DNA from: Peptoniphilus catoniae
Lineage (GTDB): Bacteria > Bacillota > Clostridia > Tissierellales > Peptoniphilaceae
Length of the DNA: 64,000 nucleotides
Assembly: GCF_901447155.2 (NCBI RefSeq)
Contig: NZ_LR588416.1
Location: forward strand, 1-64,000
Direction of reading: 5' to 3'
Below the pieces are notes generated by a model that made no database searches, was not told where the DNA came from, and saw nothing but the letters and a program-made list of their open reading frames with translations. Shown here in pieces: positions 24,850 to 34,112 of the stretch (position 1 is the first letter of the stretch; the number at the start of each line of letters is the position of its first letter). The position numbers and the translations under genes are program-made.

Positions 24850-25476
24850 TTAGTTAATTTCAGCTTCAACCTTTTCAAGAATAGGTGCAATTCTCTTATC
24901 AAGATCTTCAAGAGATTTTGCCATTTTATCCTTTAAGTCCTTTACATAAGCTTCATCTTTAATTGAGCCAAGATTTATTTTTACGTTATAAAAAGCTCCT
25001 GTAACTGCTAATTTTATATTTAATACTCCAACGCCGACATCTGTTATTGCATTTTTGTTTCCAATTTCAAGAAGCTTTTCAGCATAAGGAATAAGTTCTA
25101 TTGTCTTTAATCCAACTGTTAGAGGTATATTTGCCGCATTTTTATATTCTTCCTGAATCTTTGCACTTCTTGCAGCTTTTTCCTCTTCTGTTTCCTTAGG
25201 AAGTTTAAAGGCTTTCATAACTCCATTAAATGAATTTGCGTCTTTATCTATAAAATCTACAAATTCTTTTTCAAAAGCTTCCAACTCTCCAATAAGAGGT
25301 TTTACTTCTTCATGAACACTTTCATAATTCTTACTTTTTACAGTAAGATTAGCAACCATTGCTAAAAGTGCCGCAGCTTGTGCAGCTGCAAGAGCTGAAA
25401 CTGATCCGCCACCTGGAGCCGGTGAATCTGAAGCTGTTTCGGCTACAAAGTCTTTAACTGATAAATCTTTTAACAT
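24850..25476 (-). CDS. fchA: Formimidoyltetrahydrofolate cyclodeaminase
   Basis: FchA converts 5-formimino-THF to 5,10-methenyl-THF and ammonia. The 208-residue all-helical protein shows the family opening SPAPGGGSVSALAAAQAAAL (residues 18-37) and the VGLKTIELIPYA and ITDVGVG segments. It is the separate-chain counterpart of the C-terminal half of mammalian FTCD. Here ftcD and fchA are separate genes with fhs between them. The gene begins nine bases after fhs ends. Confidence 0.92.
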   Translation of the reverse strand: MLKDLSVKDFVAETASDSPAPGGGSVSALAAAQAAALLAMVANLTVKSKNYESVHEEVKPLIGELEAFEKEFVDFIDKDANSFNGVMKAFKLPKETEEEKAARSAKIQEEYKNAANIPLTVGLKTIELIPYAEKLLEIGNKNAITDVGVGVLNIKLAVTGAFYNVKINLGSIKDEAYVKDLKDKMAKSLEDLDKRIAPILEKVEAEIN

Positions 25477-25485
25477 TTTTCCTCC

Positions 25486-27165
25486 TTAGAATAATCCTGT
25501 CATTGTTCCGTCTGCTGATACATCCATTTTGTCAGCTGCAGGTACTTTTGGAAGTCCCGGCATAACCATAATGTTTCCTGTTTCGCAAACTATAAATCCT
25601 GCACCTGCAGAAACTCTTACTGTTTGAACGTTAATTTCAAATCCTTCAGGAGCTCCTACTGCCTTAGGATCATCTGTGAAGGAGTATTGAGTCTTTGCCA
25701 TACAAATAGGCATTTTATCTAATCCGAGTTCTTCAAGAGTCTTAATTTCTTTTTTAGCTGCAGGGCTTAAAACAACTTTTCCGCCATGATAGATTTCTTT
25801 AACAATTTTATTAAGTTTTTCTTCAATTGTTAGGTTTACATCGTAAAGAGGCTTATAGTCTGCTTTTTCTTCGTCAGTTACCTTAACTACTATTTCAGCA
25901 AGTTCTTTAACGCCTTCGCCGCCTTTTGCCCAACCTTCGCAAAGTGCAACCTTTACTCCGTATTCTTCACATTTTTCCATTAAAGCTTGGATTTCAGCTT
26001 CTGTATCGTCTGCAAATCTGTTTACTGCTACTATTGCAGGTATACCGAATTTTCTAATGTTTTCAATGTGACGTCCAAGGTTAGCAAAACCGTCTTTAAG
26101 TGCTTGTACGTTTTCTTCTTTAAGTTGATCCTTTGCTACTCCACCATGCATTTTTAGAGCTCTTATTGTAGCAACTATTACTGCTGCTGATGGTTTTAAT
26201 CCGCCGAATCTACATTTTATATCAAGGAATTTTTCTGCTCCAAGGTCAGCACCGAATCCTGCCTCTGTAACAAGATAATCTCCCATTTTTAAGCCAAGTT
26301 TTGTTGCTATTAATGAGTTACATCCGTGTGCAATGTTTGCAAATGGTCCACCGTGAATTAGTGCTGGTGTGTTTTCAAGAGTTTGAACAAGGTTAGGTTT
26401 AATTGCATCTTTTAGAAGCATTGCCATTGCACCTTGTGCATTTAGATCTCCTGCTGTTACCGGCTTTCCTTCAAGGTTATAAGCAACAATCATCTTAGAT
26501 AGTCTTTCCTTTAGGTCGGGTAGGTCGCTTGCCAAGCAAAGTGCAGCCATAATTTCTGATGCTACAGTTATCATAAAGTGATCTTCTCTTGTAAATCCAC
26601 AGGCTTTTCCGCCCAAACCTATTACTATGTTTCTAAGAGATCTGTCGTTCATATCAAGAACTCTCTTCCAAGTAATTCTTCTTGAGTCTATGCCAAGCTT
26701 GTTGCCTTGGTGGATATGATTGTCAATTAAAGCAGCTAAAAGGTTGTTTGCTGCAGTCATGGCATGTAGGTCCCCTGTAAAGTGAAGGTTAATATCTTCC
26801 ATAGGTACTACTTGTGAATATCCGCCGCCTGCTGCTCCGCCCTTAATTCCGAAGACAGGTCCTAGAGATGGTTCTCTAAGTGCTACTATGGCATTTTTAC
26901 CTATTTTGTTAAGTCCTTGAGCAAGTCCGATTGATACTGTTGATTTGCCTTCTCCTGCAGGTGTAGGAGTGATTGCTGTAACAAGAACAAGCTTTCCATC
27001 TTTATTTGATTTTAATCTTTCAATAGCATCAAAGGAAATCTTAGCCTTGTATTTACCGTAATTTTCAATTTCTTCTTCTTTAATTCCGCATTTTTTAGCT
27101 ACTTCAACAATTGGAAGCATCTTAGCTTCATCAGCTATTTGTATATCTGTTTTAAATTCTGCCAT
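25486..27165 (-). CDS. fhs: Formate--tetrahydrofolate ligase
   Basis: Fhs interconverts formate + THF + ATP and 10-formyl-THF. In purine and histidine fermenters it runs toward formate and ATP. The 559-residue length is normal. The P-loop [11 protein letters not shown] is at 66-76, with [16 protein letters not shown] and [22 protein letters not shown] following. Placed between ftcD and fchA it would recover ATP from the formimino carbon of formiminoglutamate. It has a good ribosome binding site (AAGGAGG). Confidence 0.97.
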   Translation of the reverse strand: MAEFKTDIQIADEAKMLPIVEVAKKCGIKEEEIENYGKYKAKISFDAIERLKSNKDGKLVLVTAITPTPAGEGKSTVSIGLAQGLNKIGKNAIVALREPSLGPVFGIKGGAAGGGYSQVVPMEDINLHFTGDLHAMTAANNLLAALIDNHIHQGNKLGIDSRRITWKRVLDMNDRSLRNIVIGLGGKACGFTREDHFMITVASEIMAALCLASDLPDLKERLSKMIVAYNLEGKPVTAGDLNAQGAMAMLLKDAIKPNLVQTLENTPALIHGGPFANIAHGCNSLIATKLGLKMGDYLVTEAGFGADLGAEKFLDIKCRFGGLKPSAAVIVATIRALKMHGGVAKDQLKEENVQALKDGFANLGRHIENIRKFGIPAIVAVNRFADDTEAEIQALMEKCEEYGVKVALCEGWAKGGEGVKELAEIVVKVTDEEKADYKPLYDVNLTIEEKLNKIVKEIYHGGKVVLSPAAKKEIKTLEELGLDKMPICMAKTQYSFTDDPKAVGAPEGFEINVQTVRVSAGAGFIVCETGNIMVMPGLPKVPAADKMDVSADGTMTGLF

Positions 27166-27223
27166 AAAATCCTCCTTTATTTTTTATAAAATTATCTCAA
27201 AACTCCAGCTTATTATATTACAA

Positions 27224-28117
27224 TTATTCTTCAATTAAAAGTGTTTCAAGTACTTGCTCAGGTTTAAAGTCTTCAATTTGCATGTAGTATGCTGCTGAAT
27301 CAATTAGAGCTTGTAGAGGAATCAATCCTATAAGTTCTGTGTTTGCTACGGTTACTCCATAACGCTTAGCTTCAGACTTAATCATTTCAAGTGCTTGATA
27401 TACTCTTGTCTTTTCAAAGTTTACAAGGTTCATTGATACTTGAACTTGTCCCTTTTCTTCAAGAGCAAGACCTATACCTTTAACATATCTAAGTCCTCCA
27501 CCAATATGACGAACTTTTCTTGCTATAGCATCTGCTATTTCCAATTTATCAGTATTTAAGTTTACGTTAAAAGCAATTAAGTGGAACCTTGCAGCAACAC
27601 CTGTTACACCGCTTTTAGCATTCATTTCTTGAGGTCCGAAATCAGGTTTCCATTCAGGTTGTTTAATTTTTTCAAAGAAAGCTTCATATTGTCCCTTACG
27701 AACTTTTGCCAAGTTTTGTCTTTCAGGAGTGGTAGCAGCGTCTTCATATAGATAAACAGGAATTCCCATTTCTCCTATTGCTTTACCGGTTCTTCTTGCA
27801 TATTCTATACAGTCTTCAGTTGTTACTTCTGTTACAGGAACGAAAGGTACAACGTCAACTGCTCCCATTCTAGGATGACCGCCTGTATGTTTTGTCATAT
27901 CTATAACTTCTATTGCAACTTTTACAGATTCAAGAACAGCTTTAATAACTGCTTCAGGCTCTCCTATGACCTCTACAACAAGTCTGTTGTGGTCCTTATC
28001 TGGTTGATAATCTATTAGCTTTACATTTTCCTTAGCTCTGAAACATTCAACTATTTTATCGATCTTTTCAGCGTCTCTTCCTTCTGAATAGTTGGGAATA
28101 CACATTACTCTCTTCAT
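27224..28117 (-). CDS. ftcD: Glutamate formimidoyltransferase
   Basis: FtcD moves the formimino group of N-formimino-L-glutamate to THF, releasing glutamate. It is the last carbon step of the Hut histidine pathway. The 297-residue protein shows CIPNYSEGRD at the N-terminus, TKHTGGHPRMGAVDVVPF near 77-94 with the catalytic His, and GGGLRYVKGIGLAL near 207-220. It is the first of ftcD-fhs-fchA. Upstream at 28147-28163 is a small inverted repeat, ACTCTC/GAGAGT, a possible operator. No hutH, hutU or hutI is present in the window. Confidence 0.95.
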   Translation of the reverse strand: MKRVMCIPNYSEGRDAEKIDKIVECFRAKENVKLIDYQPDKDHNRLVVEVIGEPEAVIKAVLESVKVAIEVIDMTKHTGGHPRMGAVDVVPFVPVTEVTTEDCIEYARRTGKAIGEMGIPVYLYEDAATTPERQNLAKVRKGQYEAFFEKIKQPEWKPDFGPQEMNAKSGVTGVAARFHLIAFNVNLNTDKLEIADAIARKVRHIGGGLRYVKGIGLALEEKGQVQVSMNLVNFEKTRVYQALEMIKSEAKRYGVTVANTELIGLIPLQALIDSAAYYMQIEDFKPEQVLETLLIEE

Positions 28118-28143
28118 TAATATACCTCCTAAATTAATATCTC

Positions 28144-28165
28144 ATTAACTCTCTTGTTGAGAGTA
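28144..28165. promoter_or_regulatory. Inverted repeat upstream of ftcD, possible operator
   Basis: ACTCTC (28147-28152) and GAGAGT (28158-28163) flank a 5-base centre about 30 bases upstream of ftcD. It could be a repressor site or a short RNA hairpin in the leader. No match to a known operator is claimed. Confidence 0.35.
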
Positions 28166-28302
28166 ACAGATCTCAATCTACAAATCGTCTAATAAATAAC
28201 ATAGTTTACAAAGCTTAGAGGATATTTTTACAACTCTTATAAGTGGCTTTATAGCCTTGTTTAAAAAGGTTTATTATAAGTGATTTATAGACTTTTTTCT
28301 TC

Positions 28303-28340
28303 ATAAAAATAGAAGGAGCCTTGGCCCCTTCACTATTTTT
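28303..28340 (-). terminator. Probable terminator after the cupin gene
   Basis: On the minus strand GAAGGGGCC pairs with GGCTCCTTC through an imperfect stem with a 2-base loop, followed by TATTTTT. It lies directly after the cupin gene and before the ftcD leader. Confidence 0.55.
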
Positions 28341-28343
28341 TAA

Positions 28344-28871
28344 TTATTTTTGATCCTTATATCCTTCTCTTATAACCTTGTATTCTCCTGTTTCGGTATT
28401 AAGATCATAAATGTTGAAGTTAGTCTTAATATCAAAGCCTTCATAATGAGTTGCAAGGTTAATTGAACGAGATCCGTCTTCACCGCTTCTTACTCTATGA
28501 AATACATTTACAGGCCAAACTAATACTGCTCCACCATCTACTACTCTCTTGCCGTTGTGCTCAATATATTCTGGAGTTACAACAAAGCTTTCAACCTTTC
28601 CATGTTCTACACTGTAAAGGTCAACGTGTCTTTCACCTGCGAGTACAAATAGGTTGTCATCTTGATGTGTATGCATATACCAAGGTCTTTCCACTCCTTC
28701 TACAGATCCCGGGGATATAGCGGCACCCTTATGAATAACTCTGTCTATGGCATCTACCTTCATTACATTTGATTTTCCTATTACATCAAATACAACACCT
28801 TCTGTTTTTCTAAATTCTTTTAATTTTAAAATTCGATATAATCCCTTTACTTCTTCTATAATATTGTCCAT
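28344..28871 (-). CDS. Cupin-domain protein
   Basis: The 175-residue single-domain cupin has motif 1 visible as MHTHQDDNLFVLAGERHVDLY (metal-binding His-x-His) and motif 2 as VWPVNVFHRVRSGEDG with a further His. The core is a metal-binding beta-barrel; enzymatic or sensing function cannot be told. It stands upstream of the ftcD-fhs-fchA genes in the same orientation but is separated by a probable terminator and a 226-base gap. A functional link to histidine breakdown is therefore only suggested by proximity. Confidence 0.75.
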   Translation of the reverse strand: MDNIIEEVKGLYRILKLKEFRKTEGVVFDVIGKSNVMKVDAIDRVIHKGAAISPGSVEGVERPWYMHTHQDDNLFVLAGERHVDLYSVEHGKVESFVVTPEYIEHNGKRVVDGGAVLVWPVNVFHRVRSGEDGSRSINLATHYEGFDIKTNFNIYDLNTETGEYKVIREGYKDQK

Positions 28872-28980
28872 AAAAAACCTCCTAGTTCATTAAATATATT
28901 ATTTTTATAATCGACACTACTAATATACCCTTTATTTTTAATTTATATCTTTTTGCTATATGTTTTTTATGGCAATAAAT

Positions 28981-30312
28981 TTAGGCCGCTTCTCTTATAT
29001 TTATAAAGATATTTTCATACATGTCCTTTATCTTAAAAAGTATTCCCTTTTGAGTAACCCTGTCCTTATTTATTAAGTCAAGTTTTAAAATTTCTTCCCC
29101 ATTCATTGTGTATTTTACACTGCCAAGAGTTTCTCCAACATCTATAGGAGGTTTAAGGTCCTCCTTAAAAATAAATTCTCTTTTAATTTCACTTTTACCA
29201 TCCCAAAGAATTGAACCTTGTGATTTCTCATAAAGATCAATTTTATCTTGAGCAGCATTTTCAATTTTTATGCTTGTTATGGCATTTTCAGGGTCTCCTA
29301 TGTAGATATACTTGTACTTTTTAAAACCCTCTTCCATAAGTTTGTTTGCAGCAACATATCTTGCCCAGTCACTTGGAGAGCCTGTCGTTATACCTATGAG
29401 TCTTGTATCAAGGCTCTTTTTCTCTTCTCCTTTTTGTAGTCCTGTGCTTATTAGGCATCTTCCTGCAGCATTTGTATAGCCTGTTTTAAGTCCGTCAATC
29501 CCTTCAACTATTCCAAGAGAGGGATTTGTATTATATTCTACAAAGTTTCTGTCCGGCTCCTCTATTTTATCTTTTGATGTTATTTCCAAAACTTCAGGAT
29601 GTTTCATAATAAGCTCCCTTGCTAAAAGAAACATCTCTCTTGTAGTCATTTTATTATAATCTTCAATTTCATAGTTTGTAAGGCCTGTGGGGTTAACCAT
29701 AGAAGCATTTTTAAGCCCAAGCTCCTTGCACTTGTCATTCATCATTTCCACAAAGGCTTCCTGAGATCCGGCAATGTGTTTAGCAAGGGCTGTTATAGCG
29801 TCGTTTCCGGATACGATTAAAGAGGCCTCCAGTAATTCCTGTACTGTCCTTTGATCATTTTCCTTTAATTTATAGCTTGATCCTCCTAAAAGTGCAGCTT
29901 CCCTATCTATTAAAACTATATCATCCTTGGATATGCTTCCTCTTTCGAGCTCGTCCAGGACTACAAATACTGCAACGAGCTTAGATGTTGATGCCATTGC
30001 CCTTACTTCATCTATATTATAGGATTCTAAAATTTTTCCGCTTTTATAGTCCCCTAGAAGATAAGACTTAGTAAGCTCCGTAAGAGGTTTTGCTTTTAAG
30101 CTTTCAATTTTTAAAGCTTCTTCATAGGTCGCCCTTTGAACTCCATTTTTTGTGGGTACCCAAATATTTTGATTTCTTATTTCTTCAGTTTCTTTTGTTT
30201 CAACTTTTTTGGAAGCATTTCCGGTCTTACTTGTATCTGATATCTTTTGTCCAAGGACTCCTGAAGGAAATAGTACAACTATTGCCAACATCAGGCAAAG
30301 AAATTTTTTCAT
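28981..30312 (-). CDS. dacF: D-alanyl-D-alanine carboxypeptidase (DacF/PBP5-like)
   Basis: The 443-residue low-molecular-weight penicillin-binding protein trims the terminal D-Ala of peptidoglycan stem peptides outside the cell. It has a signal peptide (residues 1-21). All three active-site motifs are present: STSK with Ser108 and Lys111, SGN at 168-170, and KTG at 276-278. A C-terminal PBP5-type beta domain and an amphipathic end helix (ILFKIKDMYENIFINIREA) probably hold it on the membrane. About 25 residues after the signal are Lys/Thr/Glu-rich linker. It lies 50 bases downstream of the TtcA-like gene. Confidence 0.93.
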   Translation of the reverse strand: MKKFLCLMLAIVVLFPSGVLGQKISDTSKTGNASKKVETKETEEIRNQNIWVPTKNGVQRATYEEALKIESLKAKPLTELTKSYLLGDYKSGKILESYNIDEVRAMASTSKLVAVFVVLDELERGSISKDDIVLIDREAALLGGSSYKLKENDQRTVQELLEASLIVSGNDAITALAKHIAGSQEAFVEMMNDKCKELGLKNASMVNPTGLTNYEIEDYNKMTTREMFLLARELIMKHPEVLEITSKDKIEEPDRNFVEYNTNPSLGIVEGIDGLKTGYTNAAGRCLISTGLQKGEEKKSLDTRLIGITTGSPSDWARYVAANKLMEEGFKKYKYIYIGDPENAITSIKIENAAQDKIDLYEKSQGSILWDGKSEIKREFIFKEDLKPPIDVGETLGSVKYTMNGEEILKLDLINKDRVTQKGILFKIKDMYENIFINIREAA

Positions 30313-30362
30313 TTACTCACTCCTATATAATGTTAAAAGCTACAAGGAACTTATTTCTAAAA

Positions 30363-31181
30363 TTAATAATTATCCAAAAAGCTTATTATTTCTCCATTAT
30401 TTTTATAAGCTATTATAGCTCCAAGGTCAACATTTTCAGCAGACCTTAAAATATTAATATCAACATTTTTATTTGTCTTTTTAAGATCTTCTATAAGATC
30501 CTTTATAAAGAACCTCATGTTTCCTTCTTTTTTCTCCGTTACGGTGCAGGCACAGTCAAGAGCCTTAAGCCCCGTAAAATTCATAAAGCTTTTAATGGAT
30601 TCTTCCTTTATATAATACATGGGTCTTATAAGCTCCAGGCCTTCAAAATTTTTAGAATGTAGTTTAGGCATCATGGTCTTGTAATTGCCGGCAAAAAGTA
30701 CATTTAATAAAATTGTTTCAACTACATCATTAAAATGATGTCCCAAGGCCAGCTTGTTGCAGCCAAGCTCCTGAGCCTTAGAATATAGATTTCCCCTTCT
30801 CATTCTGGCGCACATATAACAGGGATTATCCCCGTCCAGTCTGTTTGCCACTTCAAATATATCAGACTCGTGAACCTTAACCGGTATGTGAAGCATTTTA
30901 CAATTATATTCTAAAAGCTCACGATTTTCCTTTCTATATCCCGGATCCATAGCAATAAATTCAAGCTCAAATTTTCTCTTACTATGCTTTTGAAGCTCCT
31001 GAAAAAGCTTTGCCAAGGTTAGAGAATCCTTGCCTCCTGATATGGCTACGGCAATTTTGTCTCCGTCATCTATCATTTCATAATCCTTAATGGCCTTTAT
31101 GAAATTTGACCAAATATATTTTCTATAAGTCTTTATAAGAGATCTTTCTATATCACTAATAGTTTTTACTTTCTTATCCAA
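30363..31181 (-). CDS. TtcA-type tRNA 2-thiolation (PP-loop ATPase) protein
   Basis: The 272-residue adenine-nucleotide alpha-hydrolase has the PP-loop SGGKDS at 48-53. A Cys-x-x-Cys (CYMC, Cys121 and Cys124) and a further CAC near 209 could hold an iron-sulfur cluster, as in TtcA. TtcA makes 2-thiocytidine at position 32 of some tRNAs. LGHHFNDVVETILLN fits the family. In Firmicutes this subfamily is often annotated tRNA 2-thiocytidine(32) synthetase, though the tRNA target is not proven. It lies upstream of dacF in the same direction. Confidence 0.85.
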   Translation of the reverse strand: MDKKVKTISDIERSLIKTYRKYIWSNFIKAIKDYEMIDDGDKIAVAISGGKDSLTLAKLFQELQKHSKRKFELEFIAMDPGYRKENRELLEYNCKMLHIPVKVHESDIFEVANRLDGDNPCYMCARMRRGNLYSKAQELGCNKLALGHHFNDVVETILLNVLFAGNYKTMMPKLHSKNFEGLELIRPMYYIKEESIKSFMNFTGLKALDCACTVTEKKEGNMRFFIKDLIEDLKKTNKNVDINILRSAENVDLGAIIAYKNNGEIISFLDNY

Positions 31182-31304
31182 AACAGTCCCCTTCTATTTA
31201 TTATCTATGACTTTCTTTGCTATACTATTATAAGTGCATAGCATTTTATTTTACAAGTGCCTTGAATTTATTTTTGGTGTAAAATGCTTACAGGAGAGAT
31301 TGCT

Positions 31305-31874
31305 ATGAAAAAGAAAAACTTTTTAAATTTCATTTTAGGCCTTGGAGTAATTCTTATAGGTCTTGCTTGGATTGTTGTATCATACATTAACACTTCAAGT
31401 GTAAGAGCACAAGGCAACTTTATAATAGGCTATATGTTTCCTGCCCTGGGACTTATTTTTATCCTTATGGGTGTCTTCCTTATAAGCTCCTATTTAAGAG
31501 ACAGGGAGAAAGACAAAATCCCGGAAGATTTTAATGAGGAAGATGAATTTAACAATATTTATATTATGCCATCAAGGGAAAGAAAGCACATAGATGCTAA
31601 GGATAGATATCGTATAAATGAAAATTCAAAGAAAATGAAATCAAGGCTTGATTATCTTAAGGAAGATTTTTTAAGGGAAAAAGGAAACAGTAACACGCTT
31701 CCCAATGATATTTATTCTTCAACTGAAGAAATTACCGTTAATAACTCTCTAAGTAATAAAGACTTATCTCCTAAGGATAAAAGGTCTTATAAATACTGTC
31801 CCTACTGTGGAGAGTCTTTAGATGATAATTTTAACTACTGCCCCTATTGCGGCAAAAGTTTTGTAAAAAAATAA
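31305..31874 (+). CDS. Membrane protein with C-terminal zinc ribbon
   Basis: The 189-residue protein has two membrane helices near the N-terminus (FILGLGVILIGLAWIVVSYI and a second around residues 45-62). A long polar linker follows, and the C-terminus is a double-CxxC zinc ribbon (YCPYCGES...YCPYCGKSF). The overall function is unknown. The ATG at 31305 follows AGGAGA, so the upstream in-frame ATG at 31284 is not used. It resembles in style, not in sequence, the zinc-ribbon membrane proteins at 36-39 kb, where the ribbon is N-terminal. It stands alone. Confidence 0.7.
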   Translation: MKKKNFLNFILGLGVILIGLAWIVVSYINTSSVRAQGNFIIGYMFPALGLIFILMGVFLISSYLRDREKDKIPEDFNEEDEFNNIYIMPSRERKHIDAKDRYRINENSKKMKSRLDYLKEDFLREKGNSNTLPNDIYSSTEEITVNNSLSNKDLSPKDKRSYKYCPYCGESLDDNFNYCPYCGKSFVKK

Positions 31875-31901
31875 GAGTAGACTCTTTTGTCTACTCTTTT
31901 T
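31874..31901. terminator. Bidirectional intrinsic terminator
   Basis: AGAGTAGAC (31874-31882) pairs perfectly with GTCTACTCT (31889-31897), followed by TTTT. It separates the zinc-ribbon gene from the convergent dehydrogenase gene. Confidence 0.85.
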
Positions 31902-31909
31902 CATTTATC

Positions 31910-32656
31910 TTATACTCTCATAAGTCCATCTACATGAAGAACTTGTCCTGAAATGTAAGAAGCTTTTTCACTTGCCAAAAATGCAAAGGCTTGAGCTATA
32001 TCTTCAGGTTCTCCAAGTCTTTTTAGAGGAATTGCATTAATTAGCGGCTTAATCATTTCATCTGAAAGGGCACTTACCATATCAGTGTTGGTAATTCCGG
32101 GAGCCACAGCATTAACACGAATACCATAGGGAGCAAGCTCTCTTGCTAAAGCAAGGGTAAAGCCGTTAACTGCGAACTTGCTTGTAGGATAAGCTATTCC
32201 ACTTGGTTGAGCATCTCTACTTACCATTGATGAAGTGTTAAGTATACAGCCTGATTTTTGTTCCACCATAGTATCATAAACTGCTCTTGAACAATTAAAC
32301 ACAGCTACAATATTAATATCTATTACCTTTTCAAACATTTCCTGTGTATAGGTTGAAAAAGGCTCTGATGCTGATACTCCGGCATTATTTACAAGTATAT
32401 CAATACGACCGTACTTCTCTTTTATCTTGTCAAAGCATTCCTTTACACTGTTGTAATCCTTAAGGTTAGGATAGACTCCTTCAACCTTTGCATCAGGATT
32501 ATCAGCCTTAATTTCTTTAAGAGCCTTGTTAACAGTTTCTTCTCTTGAACCTGCTAAAATTACCTTAGCTCCTTCTTTTAGAAACTCCTTTACAGTTGCC
32601 TTTCCTATACCTCTGGTTCCTCCTGTTATTATTGCTACCTTATCTTTTAGTAACAT
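31910..32656 (-). CDS. Short-chain dehydrogenase/reductase (FabG-like)
   Basis: The 248-residue SDR has the nucleotide motif TGGTRGIGKA (11-20), NNAGVS (about 89-94), a catalytic serine in NTSSMVS, and YPTSK (about 154-158). The C-terminal VLHVDGLM is typical of FabG-like enzymes. It probably reduces a 3-oxoacyl or related ketone with NAD(P)H. With no fatty-acid-synthesis genes nearby, the name FabG is not assured. The ATG at 32656 is used because GAGGAGG sits just before it; the longer open frame to 32707 is unlikely to be translated. Confidence 0.85.
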   Translation of the reverse strand: MLLKDKVAIITGGTRGIGKATVKEFLKEGAKVILAGSREETVNKALKEIKADNPDAKVEGVYPNLKDYNSVKECFDKIKEKYGRIDILVNNAGVSASEPFSTYTQEMFEKVIDINIVAVFNCSRAVYDTMVEQKSGCILNTSSMVSRDAQPSGIAYPTSKFAVNGFTLALARELAPYGIRVNAVAPGITNTDMVSALSDEMIKPLINAIPLKRLGEPEDIAQAFAFLASEKASYISGQVLHVDGLMRV

Positions 32657-32818
32657 GACTTCCTCCTCTTTTAATATTACAAAAACCACTATATGTTTTA
32701 AAAGCACAAGCTAATTTAAGCTAAGTGTTAAATAACAATAACCTTTAGTATTATACCCAATCTTTAGTGCAAAACCTTTAATTTGCAAAAAATTATCAAT
32801 AATAAATGAAATTAATGT

Positions 32819-33928
32819 CTACTTGTAATACAATTGGTCAACTGTTTCTATTTTATTCTTTGCATCTTTAATAGAACCTGTAAATATATATTTCTTTGAA
32901 TATCGATAAAATTCTTTTTTTATATCTTCCGATTTTTTCTCATCAGACTCCATAAGAAGAGCTAGGGCATAGCGACTGTAAAATCCTATAATCATTTTAG
33001 ATAGGTACTTGTCTAAAAATTCCTTGTAGTCTTCAGTGTAATAGCTATTAAAGTCCTCAGTTTTTCCATTAACAAGACTTATATATACAAGCTCGTTAAC
33101 CACAGACATCTTTTGAAGCTCTCCTGTTAAGAATTCTTTATTTAGTGCCTTCTTATAATACTTTTCTGCAAGTTTCTCCTCTAAAAGCTCCCCATAATAG
33201 TCCCCTAACAAAACATAGCCTTCAGCAAATTCAAAATTTGTTTTTTTAAGATAATTTATTTCATCCTCATCAAAATCCGAAAGACCCTTGCCATTGGCAA
33301 GAAATTTACTTAGCTTTAAGCTATAAGAAGTAAATATTCTATATTCTTCATGCATATCCATGTATTTTGCATTCATTGCATCATTTGCTATAGCTGATGA
33401 AAATGCTATTCCATTAAAAGCTGCTGAAATCATTCCCATGGCAAAGAAGTAGAGTAGAAAAACTCTCAAAAAATATTCCTTGGCAAAGATAAAGAAAAAA
33501 ACTGCTGAAAATGAAAAAATAAGATTGGAAATAACTCCTCCATACATATAGAGTTTGTAACTATAATTAGAATATGCCTTGGCCTTAGGTGCAAGAAGAG
33601 CCTGTCCTCCTGTTCCTGGTATGTTAAACCTGCCTAAGGTAAAACCCTCTTGTCTTTTTACGAGTGCTAAATTTCCAACTCTAAACATTATAAATTCATA
33701 ACCCTTTGCCAACCCTGCAACTAAATGACCTAACTCATGTAAAACAACTTGACTTAAAATCGCAAGGGCAAGTAGAAATAGCTTTATAAAGTGAATAAAA
33801 AATCCGTAGCTTTCCTTTATCGCCTCATAATTTGCCGTACTGTCATCTATATAGCCTGAAAAATATCCTATGGCAAAGGAAAAAACCACAATATAAATAA
33901 AGATCAATAGTCTTTTTAACTTCTTCAT
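32819..33928 (-). CDS. Membrane M50-like metalloprotease
   Basis: The 369-residue protein has a first hydrophobic segment at 8-27 and a second around 45-63 that ends in the zinc motif HELGH (64-68) followed by LVAGLAKG. Two or three more helices lie around 115-165. This matches site-2-protease-like (M50) architecture. The soluble C-terminal half carries TPR-like helical repeats (FAEGYVLLGDYYGELLEEK). The second M50 motif (NxxPxxxLDG) is not obvious, so catalysis is likely but not certain. Substrate unknown. It has no close operon partner. Confidence 0.72.
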   Translation of the reverse strand: MKKLKRLLIFIYIVVFSFAIGYFSGYIDDSTANYEAIKESYGFFIHFIKLFLLALAILSQVVLHELGHLVAGLAKGYEFIMFRVGNLALVKRQEGFTLGRFNIPGTGGQALLAPKAKAYSNYSYKLYMYGGVISNLIFSFSAVFFFIFAKEYFLRVFLLYFFAMGMISAAFNGIAFSSAIANDAMNAKYMDMHEEYRIFTSYSLKLSKFLANGKGLSDFDEDEINYLKKTNFEFAEGYVLLGDYYGELLEEKLAEKYYKKALNKEFLTGELQKMSVVNELVYISLVNGKTEDFNSYYTEDYKEFLDKYLSKMIIGFYSRYALALLMESDEKKSEDIKKEFYRYSKKYIFTGSIKDAKNKIETVDQLYYK

Positions 33929-34067
33929 AAAAAACCTCCGTTAAACAGTATATTATCTTTAAGCTAATTCTTCAATTAAATTCAAGGACTTAATTGTAAA
34001 AGGAGGTTAAGTAAAATTAAATCTCTCTGACTTTTAATTTTAATAATTAGTTTATAAAAAATAAAAA

Positions 34068-34089
34068 CACCGTGATTGTAATCACAGTG
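34068..34089 (-). terminator. Intrinsic terminator of the zinc-ribbon/ATPase operon
   Basis: CACCGTGAT (34068-34076) pairs with ATCACAGTG (34081-34089). On the minus strand it is followed by TTTTTATTTTTT. It closes the four-gene unit 34113-38693. Confidence 0.8.
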
Positions 34090-34112
34090 CTTTATTTTAT
34101 ATATTTACTCAC

